Program-made: the position numbers and the translations under genes
Assembly: GCA_964553875.1 (NCBI GenBank)
Contig: CAZKNH010000006.1
Span: forward strand, 1-64,000
Direction: 5' to 3'
Source of the DNA: ZC4RG20 sp964553875
Lineage (GTDB): Bacteria > Pseudomonadota > Gammaproteobacteria > Steroidobacterales > Rariloculaceae
Length of the DNA stretch: 64,000 nt
Part shown: positions 18,124-27,435 of the stretch, piece by piece
Numbering within the stretch: the stretch's first letter is position 1
How the letters are laid out: every line of letters starts with the position of its first letter
Notes under the pieces: generated by a model
Told to the model about the DNA's origin: nothing
Database searches by the model: none
Seen by the model: the letters and a program-made list of their open reading frames with translations, nothing else

Positions 18124-18160
18124 GCGGGCCGCTCGCCGTTTCGCACGGCGAGCGGCCCGC
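18124..18160. terminator. Strong bidirectional hairpin (16-base perfect stem)
   Basis: A perfect 16-base inverted repeat (18124-18139 with 18145-18160) around the loop TTCGC, lying between the convergent DUF6152-linked operon and the SapC gene. There is no T-tract, but the stem is very stable. Confidence 0.75.
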
Positions 18161-18197
18161 CCTCATGCTCTAGCCGCCTGCGGCAGCCCCTGCGAAT

Positions 18198-18947
18198 TCA
18201 GCCGTTGCCGGCCGCCGCCCGGCTCTCCTCGTCCACCGGCACACGAAACGCCAGTCGGCTCGCATTGCCGAGCGAGAGAAGGTGCGCGTAGATGCAGCCG
18301 AGGTAGCCCGAGCGATGCAGATCGCCGATCACGTCGTCGCCGAGCGCTTTCAGCTTGTTCTCGTCGACGACCCGGAAGTCGTTCATCTTGAAGATTCTTC
18401 CGGCCGGGTCTCTCACCTGCATGCTCTGCACGGTGAGCAGGTCGAGCTGCTTCAGCCGCTCGACGAACCGTCGCGTGCGCTCGGCTTCGGTCAAGGCCTC
18501 CTGCAGGAAGCCGAGAACCTTGGCGACGAGCTCGGTCTCCTTGCCGTTCTCGTCGAAGAGCGGCTCGCCTTCCGAGTCCGAGAGCCCCTCGCAGCTCTCG
18601 TCGATGCATACGGCGTAATCGGTTGACTCGGGCGCCGTGCGCGACAGGATGAACGGATAGCGGCGAATGAAGATCGGCACGTACGTGCCCCTGGCCCACT
18701 GGCCGTTCGGCTCGACGAACAGATTCTCGCCGTCTCGAAGCCCGAGCACCGCGACGGGCACCGCGTTGTCGTCCCCGGTGAACACGATCGGATAGTCCCT
18801 CGCGGCCTCGTAGAGCTCGACCGCGACGATCGGCACGTAGTGCGCTTTCGCCGCGAAATCGACGCTGCCCAGCGTCTTGAGCCTGAGGTTCCGATGGCGC
18901 TCTCGGTCGAGCGGTACGACGTTCTTGTAAAAGGACGGGCCGGACAT
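18198..18947 (-). CDS. SapC family protein
   Basis: A 249-residue protein matching SapC (PF07277). It begins SFYKNVVPLDRERHRNLRL and contains FAAKAHYVPIVAVELYEAA and YPIVFTGDD. The segment YVPIFIRRYPFILSR and a C-terminal region with LQMRD-like motifs follow. SapC was named from a Campylobacter S-layer locus. In marine proteobacteria it often occurs beside TonB receptors or tryptophan-halogenase-like genes, and its function is not established. Here it is divergent from a PhyH-family gene with 160 bases between them. Confidence 0.9.
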   Translation of the reverse strand: MSGPSFYKNVVPLDRERHRNLRLKTLGSVDFAAKAHYVPIVAVELYEAARDYPIVFTGDDNAVPVAVLGLRDGENLFVEPNGQWARGTYVPIFIRRYPFILSRTAPESTDYAVCIDESCEGLSDSEGEPLFDENGKETELVAKVLGFLQEALTEAERTRRFVERLKQLDLLTVQSMQVRDPAGRIFKMNDFRVVDENKLKALGDDVIGDLHRSGYLGCIYAHLLSLGNASRLAFRVPVDEESRAAAGNG

Positions 18948-19107
18948 CTCGGTGTTCTCGATCGCAAAGATGGATGGGGCGCTATGCTACCACTTCACGG
19001 CGCGCGCTTTTCACGACAAAACGCCACAACAATTCATACAGATTCCGCAGGCGCTCGGGTGTAGCTTATCGTCCCTGCTCGAGCACGAGCGTCGGTGTCC
19101 GCCGCGA

Positions 19108-19926
19108 ATGCCGCAAGTTTCGCCCGACGAGTTTGCCTCGCCCCGCCTGACGCCCGACCAGGTCGACGCGTTCATCGAATGCGGCTTCGTGAAGATCGAG
19201 GGCGCGTTCCCGCGGAGCCTCGCGGACGAAGCGCGCGCAATCCTGTGGCGGGACACCGGTTGCGACCCGGACGATCCGCTGACGTGGGAGAAACCCGTCA
19301 TCCGGCTCGGCTTTTACTCGCAGACCCCGTTCCTGCAGGCGGCGAACACGCGCGTGCTGCACCTCGCGTTCGACCGGCTCGTGGGATCGGGCCGCTGGCT
19401 TCCGCTCGGCCATCTCGGCACGTTCCCGGTCCGCTTCCCGTCCCCCATCGAGCCTGACGACACCGGCTGGCACGTCGATCCGAGCTTCGGCCTCGCGCAC
19501 GAGGACTTCCTGTCGTGGCGCGTGAACGTGACGTCGCGCGGACGGGCGCTCTTGATGCTGTTCCTGTTCTCGGACGTCGACGTCGACGACGCGCCGACGC
19601 GGATCCGCGTCGGGTCGCACCTCGACATCGCCCGGCGGCTCGCACCGGTCGGCGAGCAGGGCCTGTCCCTTCGGGAGCTCGCGGCAAACGGCTTCGCCGA
19701 GAGCGCGGAACGGCCCGAGGCGCTCGCGACCGGAGAGGCGGGAACGGTGTATCTATGCCATCCGTTCCTCGTTCATGCGGCCCAGCGGCACCGCGGCACA
19801 CGCCCGCGCTTCATGGCGCAGCCTCCGCTCGTTCCCGTCGGCGAGCTCGTGCTGGATCGGCCGGACGGCCGTTACTCGCCCGTCGAGCTTGCCGTCCGGC
19901 GTGCGCTCGACATGCCGGGACGCTGA
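19108..19926 (+). CDS. Phytanoyl-CoA dioxygenase (PhyH) family protein
   Basis: A 272-residue protein from the ATG at 19108; an upstream in-frame ATG at 18952 would add a non-conserved stretch. This is the double-stranded beta-helix fold of Fe(II)/2-oxoglutarate oxygenases. The iron ligands are probably His122 and Asp124 (GWHVDPSF) and a distal His in YLCHPFLVHAAQRH. Arg in HRGTRPRFMAQPP binds 2-oxoglutarate. The N-terminal LTPDQVDAFIECGFVKIEGAF is typical. The substrate is unknown. It is divergent from SapC and is followed by a carboxylesterase gene 116 bases downstream. Confidence 0.87.
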   Translation: MPQVSPDEFASPRLTPDQVDAFIECGFVKIEGAFPRSLADEARAILWRDTGCDPDDPLTWEKPVIRLGFYSQTPFLQAANTRVLHLAFDRLVGSGRWLPLGHLGTFPVRFPSPIEPDDTGWHVDPSFGLAHEDFLSWRVNVTSRGRALLMLFLFSDVDVDDAPTRIRVGSHLDIARRLAPVGEQGLSLRELAANGFAESAERPEALATGEAGTVYLCHPFLVHAAQRHRGTRPRFMAQPPLVPVGELVLDRPDGRYSPVELAVRRALDMPGR

Positions 19927-19963
19927 CTGCCCCCGACACGGACCTTTGCTTCCCGAGAGCCTG

Positions 19964-19985
19964 CGGAGATCCTTTATGATCTCCG
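19964..19985. repeat. Small hairpin after the PhyH gene
   Basis: An 8-base perfect inverted repeat (CGGAGATC / GATCTCCG) around CTTTAT, 37 bases after the PhyH stop. It could be a weak terminator or an operator for the esterase gene that begins at 20043. Confidence 0.4.
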
Positions 19986-20042
19986 GACCGCCTGGCCCTG
20001 TGGGGAGGATCGGGCTACGGGACCTCTGCGAGGAGAACACCA

Positions 20043-20972
20043 ATGAAAGAGATCAGCAGGCGCACCTTCATGAAGTCCACGGGCGCTTTGGCCGCCGTGC
20101 CCGCGCTCGCGTCGGTATCGGCCGCTGCGCGCGCGCAGCAGCAGAGCGCGGGCGAGCTTCGCGTCGAGCGCGACATCGTCTTCGGCAAGGGTGGCGACAT
20201 GGATCTTCTGCTCGACGTCTATCATCCGGCCGAAGGCGTGCCCCCGAAGCGAACGGCGATCATCCATCTCTTCGGCGGCGGCTTCTTCGTCGGCAACAAG
20301 AACGCGGGCTACATTCAGAACAACGTCCGCGTGCTCGCGCAGCTGGGCTACACGAACGTCTCCGCGACATATCGCCTGCAGAGCCAGGGGCACTGGCCCG
20401 CGCAGATACACGATACGAAGGCCGCGATCCGCTGGACTCGCGCGAATGCCGGCCGGCTCGGCATCGACGCGGACAAGATCGCCGTAGCCGGCTACTCCGC
20501 CGGCGGCATGCTGGCGCTGATGGCCGCGGGCACGAACGGAATCGAGGAGTTCGAAGGCGACGGCGGCAACGCGGGCGTCAGCAGTGAAGTGCAAGCCTGC
20601 ATCGGCGTCTATCCGCTCGCGAGCGCGCAGACGGCGAGAGGCCTGTTCCCGGAAGGGCAGGCGACGCCGGAGAACATCGCCGCGGCCTCACCGACGAGCT
20701 ACATCTCGGAGAAGTTCGCGCCGACGATCTTCATCCACGGCACCGCCGACAACACGGTGCCGGTGTCGTCGAGCATCGACTTCTTCAACAAGCTGCACGC
20801 GCTCGGCGTCCCGACCGCGCTGACCCTGATCCAGGGCGCCGACCATGCGTTCGACAACAACGCTTTCGACGCGATCGAGCTGATGGCGAAGTCGATCGAC
20901 CTCTTCCTCGACCGCCTGATCGCGAATCCGCAGCCGTATCCGCGTTTCGGCGCCGGCGGACCGCGCCGCTGA
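20043..20972 (+). CDS. Tat-exported alpha/beta hydrolase (carboxylesterase/HSL type)
   Basis: A 309-residue protein with GAGGAGAA upstream. A Tat signal (SRRTFMKSTG) runs to about residue 30. The oxyanion loop FGGGFFVG is a variant of the usual HGGG. The nucleophile is in GYSAGGMLAL, the acid in ADNTVPVSSS and the His in QGADHAF. It is related to BD-FAE/lipolytic-family-IV esterases. It should act on an ester substrate in the periplasm. It is followed by a palindromic repeat, not by an operon partner. Confidence 0.88.
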   Translation: MKEISRRTFMKSTGALAAVPALASVSAAARAQQQSAGELRVERDIVFGKGGDMDLLLDVYHPAEGVPPKRTAIIHLFGGGFFVGNKNAGYIQNNVRVLAQLGYTNVSATYRLQSQGHWPAQIHDTKAAIRWTRANAGRLGIDADKIAVAGYSAGGMLALMAAGTNGIEEFEGDGGNAGVSSEVQACIGVYPLASAQTARGLFPEGQATPENIAAASPTSYISEKFAPTIFIHGTADNTVPVSSSIDFFNKLHALGVPTALTLIQGADHAFDNNAFDAIELMAKSIDLFLDRLIANPQPYPRFGAGGPRR

Positions 20973-20975
20973 GCC

Positions 20976-21018
20976 TGTGTCAGACACGATTTTCCGCAGG
21001 AGAATCGTGTCTGACACA
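20976..21018. repeat. Palindromic intergenic repeat, TGTCAGACACGATT family (second copy)
   Basis: Two 20-base arms (20976-20995 and 20999-21018) pair with one mismatch around a 3-base loop. The arms share the core GTCAGACACGATT with the repeat at 10729-10768. It lies between convergent genes and may terminate both. Confidence 0.8.
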
Positions 21019-21023
21019 TTATT

Positions 21024-21956
21024 TCACTCCGGCACGAACGCAATCGTCATGCTGCGGTACGCGCCGTCGAGAAAAGCCGACGCGTCGCCGAACTCGGCTT
21101 CGTGCTCTTTGAGCGGGTTGATCGCGACCACGTCCTCGTAGCCGAGGCCCATGTTCATGTAGCCGATCATCGTCTCGAACAGCGCGAGATGGAGGTCACG
21201 GTGCCGCACCACCTCGCGGCCCGTCATCACCCGACCGTCGGCCGGCACGACCTTCGTGTCGGGCGCGACGAGCTCCGCGAGCCACTGGAGCGCGCGGACC
21301 CGCCCGCCGTACCAGGCGCCGTTACGGTAATCGATCAGCGGCCACCGCTCCGCAGACAGGACGCCGCCGACCGCGACGACGTCGAGCTCCGGGAAGTGCA
21401 CGTAGAGATCGCCGTCCGTATGCGCCTGCGGCAGATAGCCGTAGTCGACGCGCTGCCCGGCGAACTCGAACGAGCCATCGCCCCGCGTGACCTGGTTCGG
21501 TCTTGCCGCTTCCGGCAACGGCTCGATCCTTTCGTACGTCGCGGAATACCGCAGGTGGCTCAGGAACAGCCGCGTCTTCTCGTGCGCGAAGATCACGCCG
21601 CCCGCGCGGCCGACGAGCTCGTTCGCGCCGATCTGCTCGGGATGCCAGTGCGTGTTGATCAGCGTATGAACGCGATCGTTGCCGGTCGCATCGTAGACGG
21701 CGCGGAGCAACGCCTCCGCGTGCTCGGCGAGCCCGCCGTCGACCATCAGCGCGCCTTCGGGGCCCGGAAACGCGAGGACGTTCGCACCGGCGCCTTCGAG
21801 CAGGAACACCCCGCCCAAGTCGGTCGTGCGAATCTCGGCCGCGCGTGCTGCGGCGCAGGGCAGCAGCATGCCGCCGATCGACACGGCGCCCGCGAGCTGC
21901 ACGACGTTGGCGGATGCGCCGAGAAAGCGCCGCCGCGACCAGCGGGATTCAGTCAT
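21024..21956 (-). CDS. Tat-exported MBL-fold protein with degenerate zinc site (module A)
   Basis: A 310-residue protein with a Tat signal (WSRRRFLGAS). It has the MBL fold with ANVLAFPGPEGALMVDGG. The zinc motif HxHxDH reads HWHPEQ (residues 103-108), so the Asp and the last His are replaced by Glu and Gln. AHTDGD is retained. The GD that bears the bridging Asp reads GGV, and the PGHG region reads PADG. Zinc hydrolysis is therefore doubtful; a binding or structural role is more likely. Its ATG lies inside the end of the ankyrin gene (8-base overlap), making it the last gene of the module. Confidence 0.87.
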   Translation of the reverse strand: MTESRWSRRRFLGASANVVQLAGAVSIGGMLLPCAAARAAEIRTTDLGGVFLLEGAGANVLAFPGPEGALMVDGGLAEHAEALLRAVYDATGNDRVHTLINTHWHPEQIGANELVGRAGGVIFAHEKTRLFLSHLRYSATYERIEPLPEAARPNQVTRGDGSFEFAGQRVDYGYLPQAHTDGDLYVHFPELDVVAVGGVLSAERWPLIDYRNGAWYGGRVRALQWLAELVAPDTKVVPADGRVMTGREVVRHRDLHLALFETMIGYMNMGLGYEDVVAINPLKEHEAEFGDASAFLDGAYRSMTIAFVPE

Positions 21957-23472
21957 GACTCCGGTGCGTGTAGACGGGCGGATACACGCGCGGCTCGCCG
22001 AGCGGCCAGATGTCGACCCAGATGCCCTGCGGCGGGCCGAGCACGGGCCAGTCCGGCGTGCCGTCGAACTCGACGGTCGCGCCGAGCTCGCGCAGGAGCG
22101 CCGCCTCCTCGTGGTAGATCGGCGTCTGCAGCGCCATGAACGGCATGAAGCCCCGAGACTGCGTGTAGTCGAGCGCCGTCAGGCCGTCCTGATCCTTCGC
22201 GTCCAGGTCGATCCCATACGCGGCGAGCTGCTTGATGACCTCCTTGTAGCGCTTGCGGACCGCGTAATGCAGCGCCGTGCCGCCGCGGACTTCCTGCATG
22301 TGGTGGACCAGCGCGATGACGTTCACGTCGGTGCCGGCGTCGTGGAAGATCCGGATCAGCTCGAGCGCCCGCGGCTCCGGCGCGCGGCCCGCGAGCACCG
22401 CGTGGATCGGCGTCTGGCGGTCGGCCATGTAGATCGTCGCGTCGGCGCCGTGCTCGAGCAGCAGCCGCACGAGCTCGAGATCCCCGTTGTTCGCCGCGCG
22501 GATCAGCGGCGTTGACCCTCGCGTGTTCGTCGAGCCGCGCACGTCCACGGGGCGGAAGAACACCTGCATGTTCGGGTCCGCGCCGCGCTCGAGGAGCATG
22601 CGCACGATCTCGATCCCTTTCGTCTCGTTCGGCGGATCGATCGACGCGCGGCCGCCGTCCGACCTCGTGTACAAGCCGACTGCCGCGAAAAGCGGCGCCT
22701 GGCCGTAGATGTCCCACTGATTGACGTCGGCCCCGGCCTCGATCAGGCGCTTCGCGAGATCCCAGTTCGCGTTCAGGATCGCGACGAGCAGCGGCGACAC
22801 GCCTTCCGGATCCGGCAGGTTGATGTCCGCGCCGCTCTCGAGCAGCACGTCGACGCACGGGATGCAGTTCTCGCGCGCGGCGTAGAGCAGCGGCGTGAAC
22901 CCGCCGCTGTCGAGGCTCTTCGGCCGCCCCTCGGCGGTGACGTGGCGCTGATAATCGCGATGGATCGAGCGGGCGTCGACGTCCGCGCCGTGCGCGATCA
23001 GGAGCTTCATCATCGCCGGATGGCGGCGCGCCGAGGCCCACATCAGCGCCGTCTGTCCGCCCCAGCGTTCCCGCGCGTCGACCGTCGCGCCGCGCTCGAT
23101 CAGGAGCCGCGCCGCGTCGACGTTGCCCGTCCGGGCGACGGCCATCAGCGCGGTCTGTCCCTCGGGATTCGGCGAATCGACGTCCGCGCCGGCGTCGAGC
23201 AGGAGCCTGAGCACCTCGGTATCGGCGACCTCCGCGGCGAGCCCCATCGCGGTCGCGCCGTAACGGTTCGCCGCGGACACGTCGGCGCCGGCCTCGATCA
23301 GCCGGCGCACCTCGTCGACGTCGCCTTCGTAGACCGCCCAATGCAGCGGCGTGCTGCCGTCCGGGAAGCGGTGGTTCACGTCGGGCGCCTCGGGCGCGCC
23401 CGTCGCGCCGTTCGCGAGCAGGCCGAGCACGAGCGCGCTGGCAACGGCCGTTCGTACCCGTGCCTGCACCAT
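21949..23472 (-). CDS. Exported ankyrin-repeat protein (module A)
   Basis: A 507-residue protein from the ATG at 23472, two bases after the DUF1552 stop. A signal peptide covers about residues 1-26. About ten ankyrin repeats follow, for example STPLHWAVYEGDVDEVRRLI and GQTALMAVARTGNVDAARLL. A conserved CxxC sits in a repeat (ENCIPCVDVLLESGAD), and a C-terminal non-repeat tail ends with VYPPVYTHRSHD. It is a likely protein-protein scaffold in the periplasm or on the membrane. The protein at 35386-36960 shows the same order of repeats and the CxxC. Coupled by overlap to the MBL gene. Confidence 0.9.
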   Translation of the reverse strand: MVQARVRTAVASALVLGLLANGATGAPEAPDVNHRFPDGSTPLHWAVYEGDVDEVRRLIEAGADVSAANRYGATAMGLAAEVADTEVLRLLLDAGADVDSPNPEGQTALMAVARTGNVDAARLLIERGATVDARERWGGQTALMWASARRHPAMMKLLIAHGADVDARSIHRDYQRHVTAEGRPKSLDSGGFTPLLYAARENCIPCVDVLLESGADINLPDPEGVSPLLVAILNANWDLAKRLIEAGADVNQWDIYGQAPLFAAVGLYTRSDGGRASIDPPNETKGIEIVRMLLERGADPNMQVFFRPVDVRGSTNTRGSTPLIRAANNGDLELVRLLLEHGADATIYMADRQTPIHAVLAGRAPEPRALELIRIFHDAGTDVNVIALVHHMQEVRGGTALHYAVRKRYKEVIKQLAAYGIDLDAKDQDGLTALDYTQSRGFMPFMALQTPIYHEEAALLRELGATVEFDGTPDWPVLGPPQGIWVDIWPLGEPRVYPPVYTHRSHD

Positions 23473-23474
23473 GA

Positions 23475-24758
23475 TCAGACCTCGGAGAGCGGTCCGGTGC
23501 TGTCCGCGAAGCTTTTCCACTCCTCGTCCGGAACGCCCGCGCGCTCGAGGATCGTAACCAGCAGGTTCGCGTGCGGCGTGTCCTGCGGATAGCGCAGATG
23601 CTGCCCGCCGCGGAGCCCGCCGCCGCGCCCGATCAGCGCCTGCGGCAGCGGATCGTTGTTGTGCGCATCGCTGTTCGCCATGTTGCTGCCGAACAGGATG
23701 ATCGCTTGATCGAGCAGCGAGCCTTCGCCGTTCGGGGTCTCCTTGAGGCGCTTCGCGAACCTCGCGAAGACCTCGGTGTGGTACTGCTGAATCAGGCGCA
23801 GATTCGCGATGCGGTCGGGATATCCGCCCCAGTGGGACGTCGGATGGAACGCTTCGTTGACGCCCAGGTGCGGATACGTGCGCATGCTCGCTTCCTTGAC
23901 CATCCGCATCGACGCGACGCGCGTCCGATTCGTCTGCCACGCGAGCGCGATCATCTCGAACTGTATGTTGAGCAGCTCGTCGAAGTCGTCGGGTGCGCCG
24001 AGCGGCGCCTCCGGCAGATCGGAGAACTCGTGCGCGCTCTCGGCGAGCCGCTGCACGCGGAGCTCCACCGCGCGGACCGAGTCGAGGTAGTCGCTGACCT
24101 TCGCCCTGTCCGCCGCGTCCAGCTTCCGGGTCAGGCTCGCCGTCGACTCCTTCACGTAGTCGAGCAGGCTCGTCTTCGAGCGCAGGATCGCTTCGCGCTC
24201 CTCGTGCGTCTGCCCCTGCCCGAACATCGAGAAAAACACCTTGCGCGGATTGCCCTCCATCGGCAGCGGCTGATCCGGCGTGCGGAACGAGATCACGCCG
24301 CCGGGCTCTCCGCAGAGCTCCATCGACGGCAGCGGCGTGTCCTTGCCGAGATGCCGGGCCGCGATCTGATCGACCGTGACGCCGACGCCGGTCGCCGGGT
24401 TGCGGAACCGCGGGTTCACCGCGTTCAACCACGTCTCCTCGATGATGCCGTGCGGGTTCGAGCTCTCGCCGCCCTTGTTGCGCAGCCCGCTGACGACCGT
24501 CACGTGCTCGCGCAGCGGCGCGAGCGGCTCGAGGATGAACGGAAACTCGAAGTCGCGGCCGACCTTCTCGGGCTCCCACTCCCACTGCAGCGCGCCGTGC
24601 GGGAAGTAGACGAAGCCGAGGTACGGCCGCGGCGCGGCCGCCGTCTGCGCGAGCGCGGTGCCCGCCGGGATCATCGCGTCGAGCAAGGGCAGTGCGATCG
24701 ACGCGCCGGCGCCTTTCAGGACGGTGCGTCGTGACAGGTGCTTCTTCGTCAGGAACAT
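23475..24758 (-). CDS. Tat-exported DUF1552 protein (module A)
   Basis: A 427-residue protein matching DUF1552 (PF07586). A Tat signal (HLSRRTVLKGAGASIALPLL) opens it. PRPYLGFVYFPHGALQWEW, a histidine/aspartate-rich central region, and LLDQAIILFGSNMANSDAHN follow. It ends STGPLSEV. The fold is thought to be related to the alkaline phosphatase/sulfatase-like DUF1501 group, with no tested activity. In Planctomycetes and others this family is almost always encoded beside DUF1592-type cytochromes, as here. It starts 21 bases after the cytochrome-like gene and is followed directly by the ankyrin gene. Confidence 0.9.
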   Translation of the reverse strand: MFLTKKHLSRRTVLKGAGASIALPLLDAMIPAGTALAQTAAAPRPYLGFVYFPHGALQWEWEPEKVGRDFEFPFILEPLAPLREHVTVVSGLRNKGGESSNPHGIIEETWLNAVNPRFRNPATGVGVTVDQIAARHLGKDTPLPSMELCGEPGGVISFRTPDQPLPMEGNPRKVFFSMFGQGQTHEEREAILRSKTSLLDYVKESTASLTRKLDAADRAKVSDYLDSVRAVELRVQRLAESAHEFSDLPEAPLGAPDDFDELLNIQFEMIALAWQTNRTRVASMRMVKEASMRTYPHLGVNEAFHPTSHWGGYPDRIANLRLIQQYHTEVFARFAKRLKETPNGEGSLLDQAIILFGSNMANSDAHNNDPLPQALIGRGGGLRGGQHLRYPQDTPHANLLVTILERAGVPDEEWKSFADSTGPLSEV

Positions 24759-24779
24759 CGCTACTCCTCCAGTAACCCG

Positions 24780-27194
24780 CTACCTCGCGGCCGCCTGTAT
24801 CAGGTTCGGCGCCTCGCGCATTCGGAATGCCTCGCTCGTGACGATGCCGAGCACGATGGACTCGAAGCGGTAGTCGTCGTCGGCCGCCTGCCGGACGATC
24901 GCGCGGATCGTCGGCATATCGCGATAGTCAATGGTGCGGCCGAGAGCATAGGCGAACAGGTTCTCGGTAAACGTTCGAACGAAGATCTCGGGCTCGGCGA
25001 CGAGCGCACGGCGCAGATCGTCCGGGCCCGCAACCGCGGTCCCGTCCGGCAGCACGCCCGACGCGTCGATCGGCGTCATCGTATCCGGGTCGACGCTGCG
25101 GAACTGTCCGACCGCGTTGAAATTCTCGAGCGCGAAACCGAGCGGGTCCATCACGCCGTGGCAGGAGAAGCACGCCGGGCTTTCGCGATGCTGCTCGAGC
25201 CGCGCGCGCAGCGTCAGCGGCTTGCCGCGGTCGGCACGCGGCAGCTCGGGGACGTCCGGCGGCGGCGTCGGCGGATGCGCGCCGAGGAGCCGCTCGAGGA
25301 TCCACGCGCCGCGCAGCACGGGCGACGTCCGATTCGGATACGCGGTCATCATCAGGATCGCGCCCTTGCCGAGCAGCCCGTGGCGGCTGCTGTCGTCGAG
25401 CGTCACGCGGCGGAAGCGGGCGCCCTTCACGGTCTCGATGCCGTAGTGCATCGCGAGCCGTTCGTTGAGGAACGTGTAGTCGGCCGTCAGGAGATCGACG
25501 ACGCTGCCGCCGCCGAGCAGCACGCTTTCGATGAAGAGGGCAAGCTCCTCCTTCATCAGCTTGCGGGGGTCGAGCAGCCCGCTCGCATGCGGGAACTGAC
25601 CGCGGTCGGGCGTGATCTCGTCGAGCTTCGCGACCCCGAGCCATTGGAACGCGAAGCCGTCGACGAGCGACTTCGCGCGCGGATCGGCGAGCATCCTCTT
25701 GATCTGCGCCGCGAGCACGCGGCGATCGCCGAGCTTCGATTGCGTCGCGAGGTCGAGAAGCTCCTCGTCCGGCAGGCTGCTCCACAGGAAGAACGCGAGA
25801 CGCGACGCGAGCTCGAAGTCGTCGAGCGCTACGACGCCGTCCGCCCTTCCCGTCTCGGCCCGATACAGGAAGTGCGGGCTCGCGAGAATCGCGGCGAGCG
25901 CCTCGCGGACGCCGCGCTCGAACCCGCCCTCGCGAAAACCTTCGTCGTAGAACGCCATCAAGGCGTCGAGATCCTCGTCCGTGACCGGGCGCCGAAACGC
26001 GCGCTCCGCGAGGTTCGCGACGATATCGAGGGCGCAGCGCCGTTCCTCGCCCGCCTCGGCCGGCTCGCAGACGAAGATCTTGCTGCGGCTCGGCGACGCG
26101 GAGAGCCCGGTGACCGCGAAGGGCCCGCGGATCTGCAGCGCGTGCGCGGCCTGGATGCGTTCCTGGCCGCCCTCGAGCGCGACCGTCCGGATACGCTCGT
26201 CGCTCTCCGCGTAGCTGCGATGCACGAACGTGACCGCGAGCTGGCGCTGCCCGGCTTTCGCAGCGAAACGGATCTTGCGGAGCCTCCCGTTGATCTCCTC
26301 GACGGCCGGATCGAGCCGCTGGTCGATCGCCTTGTGATCGGCTTCGCCGCCGATGTTCGTGCGGTAGATCTCTTCGCCGTCGAGAAGCACGACGACCGTG
26401 TTCTCGAACTCCATCAGCGGCACTTCGCGTGCGAGCGCCATGTCGCCGATCGTCAGCTCGTATTCGCCGTCGGCCGGAAAGTTGTGCGTGACGATGAAGC
26501 CGCCCCGTGTTCCGAACGGCATGCCCGCGATGTGATGCTTCTGCCGGCCCGTGCCGGGCGCGCCCTGCGGCGGCAGCGAGATCACCATGTTCGCAACGTC
26601 GCCGTAGGTCGTAGTGACCGGAAGCGCGTCGACGTCGCCGACCGCCTCGAGCGCGATCCGACGCGCGGCCTCGACGTACTGATCGACGAACGCGGGCGAC
26701 ACCTGCAGCGCGTCCGCGTTGTTGTCGAAATAGCCCTCGACGTTGTCTTCCGGCAACAGCGCAGCCGGATCGATTTCGAGCGCGAGGAGGTCGCGGATCG
26801 CGTGGGCGTATTCGCGGCGATTCAGACGCCGCAGCGATACGCGGCCGGCCGGCGGCTTGCGAGCCGCCTCGTCGATCTCGCTCTCGAGCCACGAGACGAG
26901 CTCGACGACCGCTTCTCGGTCCGGGCGCGGCGCTCCGGCGGGGGGCATCAGGCCGCCTCTGAGCTTCCGGATCGCGGCCTCCCACGTCTCGGCGTCGTCG
27001 GCGATGTGCTCCGGCGACAGCGCATCGAACGCGAGATCCGCGGTGCGGTCCACGCGGTTATGGCAGTCGACGCAATAGGTCTCGACGACGCTCCACGAGT
27101 CGCCTCCGGGCACGTCCCGCAGCGCGACGGTCGCGACGCCGGCCGCGGCCGCGATCACGCCGACGGAGGCTATTGCCGTGCCGCGCTTGACCAA
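24780..27194 (-). CDS. Diheme-type DUF1587/1592/1588/1585 protein (module A)
   Basis: An 804-residue protein from a TTG start at 27194 with GGAGG five bases upstream; no in-frame ATG is near. One N-terminal anchor helix (about 6-26) is followed by a cytochrome c motif CVDCH (41-45). DUF1587 (LRRLNRREYAHAIRDLLAL) comes next, then a carbohydrate-binding-like beta domain. DUF1595/DUF1592 (VANLAERAFRRPVTDEDL), DUF1588 (GLLGKGAILMMTAYPNRTSP), a second CFSCH (675-679) and DUF1585 follow. Planctomycete-type cytochrome proteins of this architecture are unassigned in function. First gene of the module, so its promoter should lie in 27195-27435. Confidence 0.9.
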   Translation of the reverse strand: MVKRGTAIASVGVIAAAAGVATVALRDVPGGDSWSVVETYCVDCHNRVDRTADLAFDALSPEHIADDAETWEAAIRKLRGGLMPPAGAPRPDREAVVELVSWLESEIDEAARKPPAGRVSLRRLNRREYAHAIRDLLALEIDPAALLPEDNVEGYFDNNADALQVSPAFVDQYVEAARRIALEAVGDVDALPVTTTYGDVANMVISLPPQGAPGTGRQKHHIAGMPFGTRGGFIVTHNFPADGEYELTIGDMALAREVPLMEFENTVVVLLDGEEIYRTNIGGEADHKAIDQRLDPAVEEINGRLRKIRFAAKAGQRQLAVTFVHRSYAESDERIRTVALEGGQERIQAAHALQIRGPFAVTGLSASPSRSKIFVCEPAEAGEERRCALDIVANLAERAFRRPVTDEDLDALMAFYDEGFREGGFERGVREALAAILASPHFLYRAETGRADGVVALDDFELASRLAFFLWSSLPDEELLDLATQSKLGDRRVLAAQIKRMLADPRAKSLVDGFAFQWLGVAKLDEITPDRGQFPHASGLLDPRKLMKEELALFIESVLLGGGSVVDLLTADYTFLNERLAMHYGIETVKGARFRRVTLDDSSRHGLLGKGAILMMTAYPNRTSPVLRGAWILERLLGAHPPTPPPDVPELPRADRGKPLTLRARLEQHRESPACFSCHGVMDPLGFALENFNAVGQFRSVDPDTMTPIDASGVLPDGTAVAGPDDLRRALVAEPEIFVRTFTENLFAYALGRTIDYRDMPTIRAIVRQAADDDYRFESIVLGIVTSEAFRMREAPNLIQAAAR

Positions 27195-27435
27195 AACGTC
27201 CTCCCCCGCCCGAGGCGCGCGGGCTACCGAGCCGCGCCGCCCGCGGACATAGCTCCGGCCATTATCGGAGCGCTCGCGGGCTTCGTCCAGCGTGCCCGAC
27301 GTTCCAGCCGCCGGGACAGGTCCGCCCGGGGCGGCAGGTTTGGCTTATGCCGTTCCCGCCGTCGTCTCGTCCATAGGGCCGTCCCGCAAGCGGGCAGCGT
27401 AGCACCGCGAGCCGCGGAGAACCGCGACGGCATCG

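Noticed and set aside
21024..21956. Annotation as an active metallo-beta-lactamase or lactonase
   Set aside because: Key zinc ligands are replaced (HWHPEQ, GGV, PADG), so the activity label is not supported.
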